A stretch of 64,000 nucleotides of DNA, taken from Pseudomonas alliivorans. Its GTDB lineage: Bacteria > Pseudomonadota > Gammaproteobacteria > Pseudomonadales > Pseudomonadaceae. Positions 17,208 through 25,940 of the stretch are shown piece by piece (the stretch's first letter is position 1; each line of letters begins with the position of its first letter). The stretch covers positions 62,001 to 126,000 of the forward strand of contig NZ_JAFFZW010000011.1 of assembly GCF_017826695.1 (NCBI RefSeq), written 5' to 3'. The notes under the pieces are model-generated. The model saw only the letters and a list, made by a program, of their open reading frames with translations, was not told where the DNA came from and made no database searches. The translations under genes and the position numbers were made by a program.

Positions 17208-19214
17208 ATGTCCCTACCCAAACACCATCTGGAATTGCTCAGCCCCGCACGGGACACGAGCATCGCCCGTGAAGCCATCCTGCATGGCGCCGACGCGGTG
17301 TACATTGGCGGGCCAAGCTTCGGCGCACGACACAACGCCTGCAACGAGGTCAGCGATATCGCCGAACTGGTGAAATTCGCCCATCGCTACCACGCGCGCA
17401 TCTTCACCACCATCAACACCATCCTGCATGACGACGAGCTGGAACCGGCCCGCACGCTGATCCACCAGCTCTACGATGCAGGCGTGGATGCGCTGATCGT
17501 GCAGGACCTCGGCGTTCTGGACATGGACATTCCGCCCATCGAGCTGCATGCCAGCACCCAGACCGACATCCGTACTCTGGGCCGGGCGAAGTTTCTCGAT
17601 CAGGCAGGTTTCTCGCAGCTGGTACTGGCTCGTGAGCTGAACCTGCAGGAAATCCGCGAGATCGCCGACGAAACCGACGCGGCCATCGAGTTCTTCATTC
17701 ACGGCGCGTTGTGCGTGGCGTTCTCCGGGCAGTGCAACATCTCCCACGCACAGAACGGCCGCAGCGCCAACCGTGGCGACTGCTCCCAGGCCTGCCGTCT
17801 GCCCTACACCCTCAAGGATGATCAGGGTCGCGTCGTGGCCTTCGAAAAGCACCTGCTGTCGATGAAAGACAACAACCAGAGCGCCAACCTGCGCGCGCTG
17901 GTTGAAGCGGGCGTGCGCTCGTTCAAGATCGAAGGCCGTTACAAGGATGCGGGCTACGTCAAGAACATCACCGCGTACTACCGCCAGCGTCTGGACGACA
18001 TTCTGGAAGACCGCCCGGATCTGGCGCGTGCCTCCAGCGGCCGTACCGCGCACTTCTTCGTGCCTGACCCGGAAAAGACCTTCAACCGCGGCAGCACCGA
18101 TTACTTCGTCAGCGACCGCAAGATCGACATTGGTGCGTTCGACACGCCGACCTTCACCGGCCTGCTGGTCGGCAGCGTGGAGAAACTGGGCAAGCGCGAC
18201 CTGATCGCGGTCACTCACGAGCCGCTGTCCAACGGCGACGGGCTGAACGTGCTGATCAAACGTGAAGTGGTGGGTTTCCGCGCCAACGTCGCGGAACTCA
18301 AAGGTGAATTCGAGGAAGACGGTGAGAAACGCTGGCGCTATCGCGTCGAGCCCAACGAAATGCCGGCCGCCCTCTCCCGTCTGCGTCCGAATCATCCGCT
18401 GAGCCGTAATCTGGACCATAACTGGCAACAGGCCCTGTTGAAGACCTCGGCCGAACGCCGGATCGGCATTCAGTGGCAGGTCGAATTGCGCGAAGAGCGC
18501 CTGAACCTGACCGCGACCAGCGAAGAGGGCGTCAGCGTCACGACCCATCTGGACGGTCCGTTTGGCGCGGCGAACAAGCCGGAACAGGCGCTGGACCAGT
18601 TGCGCGATCTGCTGTCCCAATTGGGCACCACGATCTATCACGCCCAGGACATCAGGCTGGACGCACCCCAGGCATTCTTCGTGCCCAACTCCCAGCTCAA
18701 GACCCTGCGCCGCGACACCATCGAAGCGCTCACCGAAGCGCGCGTCAAGGCGCATCCACAGGGCGGACGCAAGGCTGAAACCACGCCACCTCCGGTTTAC
18801 CCTGAGTCGCACCTGTCGTTTCTGGCCAACGTCTATAACCAGAAAGCGCGTGATTTCTACCACCGCCATGGTGTGCAACTGATCGATGCGGCTTATGAAG
18901 CGCACGAAGAAACCGGCGAAGTGCCGGTCATGATCACCAAGCACTGCCTGCGTTTCTCGTTCAACCTGTGCCCGAAACAGGCCAAGGGCGTGACCGGCGT
19001 GCGCACCAAGGTCGCACCGATGCAACTGATTCAGGGTGACGAAGTGCTGACCCTGAAGTTCGACTGCAAGCCATGTGAAATGCACGTGGTGGGCAAGATG
19101 AAAGGCCACATCCTGGACCTGCCGCTGCCGGGCAGTGCTGCGGCCAAGGCAGTCGTCGGCCATATCACGCCTGAAGACCTGATGAAAACCGCACGCCAGC
19201 GCGCTCCGCGCTGA
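17208..19214 (+). CDS. rlhA: U32 family protein, 23S rRNA cytidine-2501 hydroxylase RlhA
   Basis: A 668-residue member of the U32 'peptidase' family with the long architecture of E. coli RlhA (YdcP, about 653), rather than the shorter TrhP/YegQ. N-terminal signatures: LLSPARDTSIAREAILHGADAVYIGGPSFGAR and the cysteine-rich HGALCVAFSGQCNISHAQNGRSANRGDCSQACRLPY (positions about 165-203, whose Cys residues probably hold an iron-sulfur cluster). A further C-terminal cysteine group (CLRFSFNLCPK, then KFDCKPCEMHV) is present. RlhA forms 5-hydroxycytidine at position 2501 of 23S rRNA using prephenate. I chose ATG 17208; earlier in-frame ATGs lie in the tail of the gap behind the ATPase gene. It stands alone. 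Confidence 0.85.
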   Translation: MSLPKHHLELLSPARDTSIAREAILHGADAVYIGGPSFGARHNACNEVSDIAELVKFAHRYHARIFTTINTILHDDELEPARTLIHQLYDAGVDALIVQDLGVLDMDIPPIELHASTQTDIRTLGRAKFLDQAGFSQLVLARELNLQEIREIADETDAAIEFFIHGALCVAFSGQCNISHAQNGRSANRGDCSQACRLPYTLKDDQGRVVAFEKHLLSMKDNNQSANLRALVEAGVRSFKIEGRYKDAGYVKNITAYYRQRLDDILEDRPDLARASSGRTAHFFVPDPEKTFNRGSTDYFVSDRKIDIGAFDTPTFTGLLVGSVEKLGKRDLIAVTHEPLSNGDGLNVLIKREVVGFRANVAELKGEFEEDGEKRWRYRVEPNEMPAALSRLRPNHPLSRNLDHNWQQALLKTSAERRIGIQWQVELREERLNLTATSEEGVSVTTHLDGPFGAANKPEQALDQLRDLLSQLGTTIYHAQDIRLDAPQAFFVPNSQLKTLRRDTIEALTEARVKAHPQGGRKAETTPPPVYPESHLSFLANVYNQKARDFYHRHGVQLIDAAYEAHEETGEVPVMITKHCLRFSFNLCPKQAKGVTGVRTKVAPMQLIQGDEVLTLKFDCKPCEMHVVGKMKGHILDLPLPGSAAAKAVVGHITPEDLMKTARQRAPR

Positions 19215-19241
19215 CGTCAATCACGTCCTGAGGGCAGGCGC

Positions 19242-19766
19242 TTACTTGCCCTCTGAACTCCGGTGCCGCCTGTCAGGCACGCACTCCATATGCGTGGTTT
19301 TCCACACCGGATCGGTTTCTACGTCTGTCACGGCGAAACCCTGTTTTTCCCAGAAGCGGATCGCGCCGGGCAAAAATGGATGGGTGTGCAGGTACAACAC
19401 CTCTATCCCGCTGGCTTCGGCGTGCGCCCACAGCGCCTCACACAAGCGACTGGCCAGCCCGTCCCCTCGGAACTGAGGCATGACGTAAAGGCGCACGATC
19501 TCCACCGTGTCGCGACCGGTATAGTCCAGTTGTGGGAAGCGATGATCGAATGGCAGATAGCCGACAGCAGCAATGATCTTCCCGTCGTGACGTGCAGTCA
19601 GGAATTTGCCTCTGCTGCCGTTCAGGTAAACCTGTTCGAAAGCTGCCAGGTCGGCAGGGAACACGGTGCCATCGAGCATGGGGAAAACCTCGGCCCGTGC
19701 ACGCATGGCGAAGTCGATGGTTTCAGGGATTTCGGCGCGGGTGACTTCCTGGATAGTAAAGGTCAT
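19242..19766 (-). CDS. GNAT family N-acetyltransferase
   Basis: A 174-residue acetyltransferase of the Gcn5 fold. The acetyl-CoA-binding motif is at IVRLYVMPQFRGDGLASRLCEALWAHAE (about residues 89-116; Q/RxxGxG/A as QFRGDGLA), followed by the last-strand segment FWEKQGFAVTDVETDP. The start is set at MTFTIQ, where homology begins; the open frame extends upstream without family features. It converges with the rlhA gene with a 27-base gap. The substrate is unknown. The upstream side faces the nir regulatory region. Confidence 0.82.
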   Translation of the reverse strand: MTFTIQEVTRAEIPETIDFAMRARAEVFPMLDGTVFPADLAAFEQVYLNGSRGKFLTARHDGKIIAAVGYLPFDHRFPQLDYTGRDTVEIVRLYVMPQFRGDGLASRLCEALWAHAEASGIEVLYLHTHPFLPGAIRFWEKQGFAVTDVETDPVWKTTHMECVPDRRHRSSEGK

Positions 19767-20330
19767 GGCAACGGATCTTGTGAATGAAGGCGCAGGGTAA
19801 TACAAATGCTGCGCCAGCTTCAGGGGAGCGGCGGACATGCAGACCTCTTGATCGCGTCTTTTGGGTAAAGATCGTGCCCATCGCTCCGCGTGGGAATGGA
19901 TCCAGCAACGCTCTACATCCCCCCCGACCATCCTCCTCCATGCACACCTTTACAGCGCAACCCGCCCGCTGCGCACCATTGCAATGCAGCCTGCCAAGCC
20001 ACCCTGACACACGCTCCGGATCCCTGCTGTCGCGCCAGACACCCGGAAACACGAGGCTCGGGGTCACTCATCAACGATCGACGCCAAGCTGGCACAACCC
20101 CTGCATTATTCCAGACAACCCCGCCTTCAATGTGGTCGGGCCGCCCCGGTTGATCGACGCAGATCGCCAGTCTCACAGAGACCACAGGGCTATCAGGTGC
20201 ATCCGGCAACGTGGCTCGATCCGCACCTTTGAACACCCATAAGAGAACAGGCAAAGGCGCCTGGAACCGAAAGGTTCCGGGCGCTTTTTTTTGCTTCAAA
20301 AAACCTGATTGGCCTCGGCCGGGATTAGCC
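19767..20330 (+). promoter_or_regulatory. Regulatory region of nirBD with sigma-54-like promoter at 20090-20105
   Basis: No gene is visible in these 564 bases. TGGCACAACCCCTGCA at 20090-20105 matches the sigma-54 -24/-12 pattern (TGGCAC, five bases, then CTGC). A weak, partly symmetric GCACCATTGCAATGC at 19973-19987, about 110 bases upstream, could be an NtrC-type enhancer site. Transcription from here would give a leader of about 210 bases before nirB. Nitrogen-status control through NtrC is expected for assimilatory nitrite reductase and is inference. Confidence 0.65.
20195..20292 (+). terminator. nirB leader: hairpin plus intrinsic terminator, probable NasT-type antitermination site
   Basis: A first hairpin is bounded by AGGTGC (20195-20200) and GCACCT (20223-20228). 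It is followed by a strong terminator: GCGCCTGGAACC (20257-20268), loop GAAA, GGTTCCGGGCGC (20273-20284), then eight T. Because it stands 38 bases before the nirB start on the same strand, it must be read through for nirB expression. In Pseudomonas and Azotobacter the ANTAR protein NasT lets RNA polymerase pass such leaders when nitrate or nitrite is present. The terminator is direct; NasT control is inference. Confidence 0.8.
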
Positions 20331-22892
20331 ATGAACACCACAGTCTTCCCCCACAACGATGTAAAAACCCTGATCGTCGTCGGCAATGGCATGGTCGGTC
20401 ATCATTGCGTCGAGCAGTTGATCGCAGGCGGCGCGCTTGAGCGCTATCGCATTCATGTGTTCGGTGAAGAGGCGCAGCGTGCCTACGACCGCGTGCACCT
20501 GTCCGAGTACTTCACCGGACGCGATGCCGAGTCACTGGCCATGAGCGAAATGGCGCTTTACCAACAGGCTGGCCTGACCCTGCACTTGGGCGTGCCGGTG
20601 CTGGAAATCGACCGCGACCGCCACGAAATCATCACCGCTGAAGGCTGCTTCAGCTACGACAAGCTGGTTCTGGCGACCGGCTCTTACCCGTTCGTACCGC
20701 CCATCGAAGGCGCGCAGGGCAATTCGAAGCTGGTGTACCGCACGCTGGAAGACCTGGACAGCATCCGTTACGCGGCCTCGAAAGCCCGTCGTGGCGTGGT
20801 GGTCGGTGGCGGCCTGCTGGGGCTGGAAGCCGCAAACGCCCTGAAATCCCTGGGCCTTGAAGCCCATGTCGTGGAGTTCGCACCACGCCTGATGCCCGTC
20901 CAGCTCGACGAACCGGGCGGCGCTGCCTTGAAGGCCCGGATCGAAGCGCTCGGCGTGGGTGTTCACCTGTCACGTGCCACTCAGTCGATCAGCGACGGCA
21001 AGCAGTACCGCTACCGCATGAACTTCGCCAATGACGAATTTCTCGAAACCGACCTGATCGTATTCTCCGCCGGTATTCGCCCGCAGGATGCCCTCGCCCG
21101 CCAGTGCGAACTCGAACTCGGCCCTCGTGGCGGCATCGCGATTGACGAACACTGCCGCACCAGCGATGAAGACATCTATGCCATCGGCGAATGCGCAGCC
21201 TGGAACGGCAGCGTGTTCGGTCTGGTCGCACCCGGCTATCAGATGGCCCGTGGCGTCGCGGCGCAGTTATGCAACAAGGACACCGAACCGTTCTTCGGTG
21301 CCGACATGTCCACCAAACTCAAGTTGCTGGGCGTGGACGTCGGCTCGATCGGCGACGCCCACGGCGCGCTGGCGGGCGCAGTCAGCTATCGCTACATCGA
21401 CGAAGCCACCGCCAGTTATCGCCGTTTGGTGGTGTCGGCTGATGGCAAGCAGGTACTGGGCGCGGTGCTGGTCGGCGACAACAGTTATTACGACACCCTG
21501 CTGCAATACGCGCAGAACGGCATCACTCTGCCCGCCGATCCGTCGAGCCTGATCCTGCCACACAGCGAAGGCGCGCCGACGCTGGGTGCCGACGCCCTGC
21601 CCGCCACAGCGACGATCTGCTCATGCCACAACGTCAGCAAGGGTTCGATCTGCTCGGCCATCGACAATGGCTGCACCGACCTTGCCGGCATCAAGGCCTG
21701 CACCAAGGCAGCGACCGGCTGCGGTGGCTGTACGGCGCTGCTCAAGCAAGTGTTCGAACACGAACTGATTGCCCGTGGTGTCGCCGTCGACAAAAGCCTC
21801 TGCGAACATTTCGCCTACACCCGTCAGGAGCTGTATTCGATGGTGCGCGTCGAAGGGATCGAATCCTTCGAAGAGCTGTTGAGCCGTCATGGCAAAGGCG
21901 CTCATGGCTGCGACATCTGCAAGCCTGCGGTCGGCTCGATTCTCGCCTCGTGCTGGAACCGGCCGATTACCGAGCCCTCACTGGTGCCACTGCAGGACAC
22001 CAATGACACGTTCATGGCCAACATGCAGAAGAACGGCACCTACTCGGTGGTGCCACGCATTCCAGGCGGCGAAATCACGCCCGACGGCCTGATCGCCATC
22101 GGCGCGGTGGCCAAGAAGTATGACCTATACACCAAGATTACCGGCGGCCAGCGTATTGACCTGTTCGGCGCGCAACTGCATGAGCTGCCGGACATCTGGA
22201 GCGAATTGATCGAAGCCGGTTTCGAAACCGGTCACGCGTACGGCAAGTCCACCCGCACGGTGAAATCGTGTATCGGCAGCACCTGGTGCCGCTATGGCGT
22301 TCAGGACAGCGTCGCCATGGCACTGCGCATCGAGGATCGCTACAAGGGTCTGCGCTCACCGCACAAGCTCAAGTTCGCGGTCTCCGGCTGCACCCGTGAA
22401 TGCGCCGAGGCGCAGAGCAAGGACGTCGGCGTGATTGCCACCGAGAACGGCTGGAACCTGTACCTGTGCGGCAACGGCGGCATGCGCCCACGTCACGCAG
22501 AACTGTTCGCCACCGATCTGGATGACGAAACCCTGATCCGCTACATCGACCGGTTCCTGATGCTCTACATCCGCACCGCCGACAAGCTGCAGCGCACATC
22601 GGTGTGGCGCGAATCGCTGGAAGGCGGGCTGGACTACCTGAAGTCCGTGATCCTCGACGACAGCCTCGGGCTGGCGGCGGAACTCGAGTCGCAAATGCAA
22701 CTGGTGGTTGACCGCTATGAATGCGAATGGGCCAACGCCTTGAAGGATCCGGAAAAACTCAAGCGCTTCCGCACCTTTGTCAACGACGGCCGTGGCGACC
22801 CGGACGTGCATTTCGTCAAGGAACGCGCTCAGCGTCGTCCTGCAAAACCTGAAGAACTCACGCTGATCCCATTGTTCAAGGAGGTGGTCTGA
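20331..22892 (+). CDS. nirB: Assimilatory nitrite reductase [NAD(P)H], large subunit NirB
   Basis: An 853-residue cytoplasmic enzyme that reduces nitrite to ammonium with NAD(P)H. Domains in order: FAD/NAD(P)H oxidoreductase (about 1-400, with VVGNGMVGHH and VVGGGLLGLEAANAL), a BFD-like [2Fe-2S] segment (CSCHNVSKGSIC with KACTKAATGCGGC, about 430-470), and the sirohaem/[4Fe-4S] domain with CIGSTWC (about 645) and CTREC (about 689). ATG 20331 gives the usual N-terminus. The small subunit gene overlaps its stop by one base. No nitrate reductase gene follows, so nasA must be elsewhere or absent. Confidence 0.96.
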   Translation: MNTTVFPHNDVKTLIVVGNGMVGHHCVEQLIAGGALERYRIHVFGEEAQRAYDRVHLSEYFTGRDAESLAMSEMALYQQAGLTLHLGVPVLEIDRDRHEIITAEGCFSYDKLVLATGSYPFVPPIEGAQGNSKLVYRTLEDLDSIRYAASKARRGVVVGGGLLGLEAANALKSLGLEAHVVEFAPRLMPVQLDEPGGAALKARIEALGVGVHLSRATQSISDGKQYRYRMNFANDEFLETDLIVFSAGIRPQDALARQCELELGPRGGIAIDEHCRTSDEDIYAIGECAAWNGSVFGLVAPGYQMARGVAAQLCNKDTEPFFGADMSTKLKLLGVDVGSIGDAHGALAGAVSYRYIDEATASYRRLVVSADGKQVLGAVLVGDNSYYDTLLQYAQNGITLPADPSSLILPHSEGAPTLGADALPATATICSCHNVSKGSICSAIDNGCTDLAGIKACTKAATGCGGCTALLKQVFEHELIARGVAVDKSLCEHFAYTRQELYSMVRVEGIESFEELLSRHGKGAHGCDICKPAVGSILASCWNRPITEPSLVPLQDTNDTFMANMQKNGTYSVVPRIPGGEITPDGLIAIGAVAKKYDLYTKITGGQRIDLFGAQLHELPDIWSELIEAGFETGHAYGKSTRTVKSCIGSTWCRYGVQDSVAMALRIEDRYKGLRSPHKLKFAVSGCTRECAEAQSKDVGVIATENGWNLYLCGNGGMRPRHAELFATDLDDETLIRYIDRFLMLYIRTADKLQRTSVWRESLEGGLDYLKSVILDDSLGLAAELESQMQLVVDRYECEWANALKDPEKLKRFRTFVNDGRGDPDVHFVKERAQRRPAKPEELTLIPLFKEVV

Positions 22893-23275
22893 TGAACTCG
22901 CCCGATACAGCCTTCCCAGAAAACACTCATTCCGCGCTGCACTTGCACTGGCACGCCCTGTGCGGTCGGCAGGATCTGGTCGCCAACTCAGGTGTGGTGG
23001 CCTGGCTCGACGGTACGCAGGTAGCGCTGTTCTATGTGCCGGATACGGCGGACGGCGAGAAGCTCTATGCCATCGACAACCGCGACCCCAAGTCTGGAGC
23101 CAACGTGATCGGGCGCGGGCTGATTGGCCAGATCGCCGGAGACCTGGTGATCGCCTCGCCACTCTACAAACAGCACTTCCGCCTGCATGACGGCTCCTGC
23201 CTGGAGTATCCGGAGCAGCGACTGGAGGTCTGGCCGGTGCGGTTGAATGGTGATCAGGTAGAGATTGCGGTTTAG
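22892..23275 (+). CDS. nirD: Nitrite reductase small subunit NirD
   Basis: A 127-residue partner of NirB with a Rieske-like fold. The region that holds the Rieske cluster in true ferredoxins reads IASPLYKQHFRLHDGSCLEYP and lacks the Cys-His pairs, as is usual for NirD proteins, which do not bind the cluster. The start ATG overlaps the nirB stop by one base (TGATG) and GGAGG precedes it. It is needed for full NADH-dependent nitrite reductase activity. A hairpin of GGGCGCG/CGCGCCC at 23348-23366 follows without a T-run. Confidence 0.93.
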   Translation: MNSPDTAFPENTHSALHLHWHALCGRQDLVANSGVVAWLDGTQVALFYVPDTADGEKLYAIDNRDPKSGANVIGRGLIGQIAGDLVIASPLYKQHFRLHDGSCLEYPEQRLEVWPVRLNGDQVEIAV

Positions 23276-23399
23276 CGGCGGGGATCGTTGGCAGACAGGA
23301 CCACGCTTTACTCCAGATCCGTCGCCGGGACGCGGGCATGCAGCTCAGGGCGCGCTACGCGCCCTGCTGCTGATCAGACGTCTATGACCTCTCAGGGTA

Positions 23400-23425
23400 T
23401 TTATCTGTATATCCATACAGATAAA
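23400..23425. promoter_or_regulatory. LexA (SOS) box upstream of topB
   Basis: CTGTATATCCATACAG at 23405-23420 matches the gammaproteobacterial SOS box (CTGT, eight A/T-rich bases, ACAG). The symmetry extends to a perfect 11-base inverted repeat (TTTATCTGTAT and ATACAGATAAA, 23400-23425) around a four-base centre. It ends 67 bases before the topB start and lies after the convergent-free nirD end, so topB is the only downstream gene it could control. Regulation by LexA is inference. Confidence 0.75.
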
Positions 23426-23492
23426 ACTTGCCCATCGCCGATTCGACGTTCATCCTTGCAGCCTTCACCACCGGTAATCGAAGACGGTAGTC

Positions 23493-25469
23493 ATGCGGCT
23501 GTTCCTTTGCGAAAAACCCTCTCAGGCCAAAGACATCGCGGCCGTGCTCGGCGCAACGCGGCGTGGGGACGGCTGCTGGGTGGGTGCCAATGCCACGGTG
23601 ACCTGGTGCATTGGCCATTTGCTGGAAACGGCACCGCCGGATGCCTACGATGCCCGTTACAAGCGCTGGGTGCTGGAAGACCTGCCCATCGTGCCGCAGC
23701 AATGGAAGATGCTGGTCAAGCCCAGAACCGCCAGCCAGTTCAAAGCGGTCAAACGTCTGTTGGGCGAAGCAAAAGAACTGGTGATTGCCACGGATGCCGA
23801 CCGCGAGGGCGAAATGATCGCCCGGGAGCTGGTCGAACATTGCCGTTATCGCGGGCCGATCCAGCGCCTGTGGCTGTCCGCTCTGGACGACGCCTCGATC
23901 CGCAAGGCGCTGGCCACGCTCAAGCCCGGTGCTGATACTTTCAGCCTGTACCATTCGGCATTGGGCCGCTCCCGCGCCGACTGGCTGATCGGCATGAACA
24001 TGAGCCGCCTGTTCACCCTCCTGGGCAGACAGTCGGGCTATCAGGGCGTGCTGCCGGTCGGACGTGTACAGACCCCGACTCTCAGACTGGTCGTGGACCG
24101 CGACCGCAGCATTGCCAATTTTGTCCCTGTGCCTTACTGGGCCATCGATGTGAAGCTGCTCCATGAGCATCAGGCGTTCATCGCCCAATGGCGGGCACCG
24201 TCGGACGCTTGTGATGATCAGGACCGTTGCCTGAATCAGCCGCTGGCCCAACAGGCAGCAGAGGATATTCGCGGGGCGGGCAGCGCCCGACTGGTCAAGC
24301 TGCGCACCGAGCGGATTCGTGAAGCGGCGCCCCTGCCCTTCGATCTCGGCACGCTTCAGGAAATCTGCTCGAAGAAGCTGGGCCTCGGCGCACAGGAAAC
24401 CCTTGACATCGCCCAGTCCCTGTACGAAACCCACAAGGTCATCACCTACCCGCGCAGCGATTGCGGCTACCTGCCCAACAGCCAGCATGGCGAAGCGGCG
24501 AGCATCATTGCGGCGCTGGGCAAAGCCGATCCGGCGCTTGGCGAGCTGATGCCGCACCTTGATGCGCAACGCCGCTCACGGGCATGGAACGATGCAAAGG
24601 TCAGCGCCCACCACGGCATCATCCCCACCGCCGCGGCCCGAGGCATCGAGCGTCTGACCGGCAAACCGAAAGCAGTCTACACGCTGATCAGAGCCCGCTA
24701 TCTGGCGCAGTTTCTGCCCAACCACGAATACGATCGCACCCAGGCCGACTTCGACTGCGCGGGACACGCCTTGCGCGCCGTCGGCAAACAGATCGTCGAA
24801 CCGGGCTGGAAACGTGCCATGCCCGAGGCACTGACCCCGCCAAAAGGTCGCGAAGCCCCTGCGCCGCAGCCACTGCCCAGGTTGATCCAGGGCTGCGAGT
24901 GCGCCGTTGCCGATATCATGCTCAAGGACCTTTGGACCCAGCCGCCCAAACCGTTCACCGAGGGCGATCTGATCAAGGCGATGAAAAACGTCGCGAAACT
25001 GGTGGAAGATCCGCTGCTCAAGCAGAAACTCAAGGACACCACCGGGATCGGCACCGAGGCGACGCGGGCCGGCATCATTCAGGGCCTGCTGGACCGCGGG
25101 TATCTGACCAAACAGGGCAAGGCGCTATGCGCCACACCGGCGGCATTCGGCCTGATCGACGCCGTCCCGCGCGCCATCGCCGACCCCGGCACCACCGCTA
25201 TCTGGGAACAGGCGCTGGACATGGTCCAGAGCGGCGAGATGAGCCTTGAAGAGTTCGTTACCCGGCAGGCCGCCTGGATGAGCAAGCACGTGAGCCGATG
25301 CGTCGGCATGCGCATGTCCATCAGCGGGCCTGCGAGCCCGGCAGGCGTAAAGCCGCCGTGGAAGAAAAAACGCAAGGCCAGCCCGCGCAAGGCCGCAGGC
25401 GCCGAGAAAGCAACCGGCACGGCGGCGAAAAAACCGCGCCGCGCCGCGAAACCTGCCAGCAAGGCGTAA
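23493..25469 (+). CDS. topB: DNA topoisomerase III (type IA)
   Basis: A 658-residue type IA topoisomerase, the length of E. coli TopB (653). The TOPRIM domain has MRLFLCEKPSQAKDIAAVLG at the N-terminus and the metal site DADREGEMIA near residue 98. The active-site tyrosine is in ITYPRSDCGYLPNSQ near residue 319. SRADWLIGMNMSRLFT and DTTGIGTEATRAGIIQGLLDRGYL are family signatures. The last about 60 residues are a Lys/Arg/Ala-rich tail suited to DNA binding. TopB decatenates DNA and resolves recombination and replication intermediates with RecQ. It stands alone behind a LexA-type box, which would make it DNA-damage inducible. Confidence 0.95.
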   Translation: MRLFLCEKPSQAKDIAAVLGATRRGDGCWVGANATVTWCIGHLLETAPPDAYDARYKRWVLEDLPIVPQQWKMLVKPRTASQFKAVKRLLGEAKELVIATDADREGEMIARELVEHCRYRGPIQRLWLSALDDASIRKALATLKPGADTFSLYHSALGRSRADWLIGMNMSRLFTLLGRQSGYQGVLPVGRVQTPTLRLVVDRDRSIANFVPVPYWAIDVKLLHEHQAFIAQWRAPSDACDDQDRCLNQPLAQQAAEDIRGAGSARLVKLRTERIREAAPLPFDLGTLQEICSKKLGLGAQETLDIAQSLYETHKVITYPRSDCGYLPNSQHGEAASIIAALGKADPALGELMPHLDAQRRSRAWNDAKVSAHHGIIPTAAARGIERLTGKPKAVYTLIRARYLAQFLPNHEYDRTQADFDCAGHALRAVGKQIVEPGWKRAMPEALTPPKGREAPAPQPLPRLIQGCECAVADIMLKDLWTQPPKPFTEGDLIKAMKNVAKLVEDPLLKQKLKDTTGIGTEATRAGIIQGLLDRGYLTKQGKALCATPAAFGLIDAVPRAIADPGTTAIWEQALDMVQSGEMSLEEFVTRQAAWMSKHVSRCVGMRMSISGPASPAGVKPPWKKKRKASPRKAAGAEKATGTAAKKPRRAAKPASKA

Positions 25470-25532
25470 GACCCTCAGGCAGGTATTCGCTGCAAAGAAT
25501 CAATTCAAAACTGCATAACCAGGTGTAGCCAC

Positions 25533-25931
25533 ATGTCAGACCGCGAAATCATTGTCCCTCCCACCATGGAACTGATCATGGACCGCGCCGGCTATGCGCC
25601 TGCGGTCAGGGTCGGCCATACGCTTTACTGCTCGGGGCAGGTCGGGCGCACACGCGATATGGAAGTGATCCTGAACCCTGAAGCGCAATTCATCGCCTGC
25701 TGGGAAAACCTGCGCACGGTACTGGCCGAGGCTGGCTGCACATTCGATGACATCGTTGACATGACGACCTATCACGTGTCGATGAGCGAGCACATGCCGG
25801 TCTTTCGCGACGTCAAGAACCGCCTGTTTCCACGCGGACAATGCGCCTGGACCTGCATAGGCGTTGCCGAACTGGCGCACCCCGGCCTGCTGCTGGAGAT
25901 CAAATGTATCGCCGTGATACGCCAATCCTGA
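25533..25931 (+). CDS. RidA/YjgF/YER057c/UK114 family protein
   Basis: A 132-residue protein of the RidA superfamily, which form trimers and often deaminate reactive enamine/imine intermediates. Seen: VRVGHTLYCSGQVGRTRD, NPEAQFIACWENLRTVLAEAG and the C-terminal stretch CAWTCIGVAELAHPGLLLEIKCIAV. The catalytic arginine of archetypal RidA lies in an R-x-x-V/C segment before xGV; here that position reads CAWTCIGV, without the arginine, so it is probably a non-deaminase Rid subgroup. GGTG-like ribosome site lies before ATG 25533. It is convergent with surE, nine bases away. Confidence 0.85.
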   Translation: MSDREIIVPPTMELIMDRAGYAPAVRVGHTLYCSGQVGRTRDMEVILNPEAQFIACWENLRTVLAEAGCTFDDIVDMTTYHVSMSEHMPVFRDVKNRLFPRGQCAWTCIGVAELAHPGLLLEIKCIAVIRQS

Positions 25932-25940
25932 ATGGATGCC

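Noticed and set aside
17214..19220. 668-codon minus-strand open frame opposite rlhA
   Set aside because: Same length as the real gene on the other strand and without any domain; antisense shadow.
20957..21000. Frameshift or fusion in nirB
   Set aside because: The frame is continuous through all expected domains, so no break is present.
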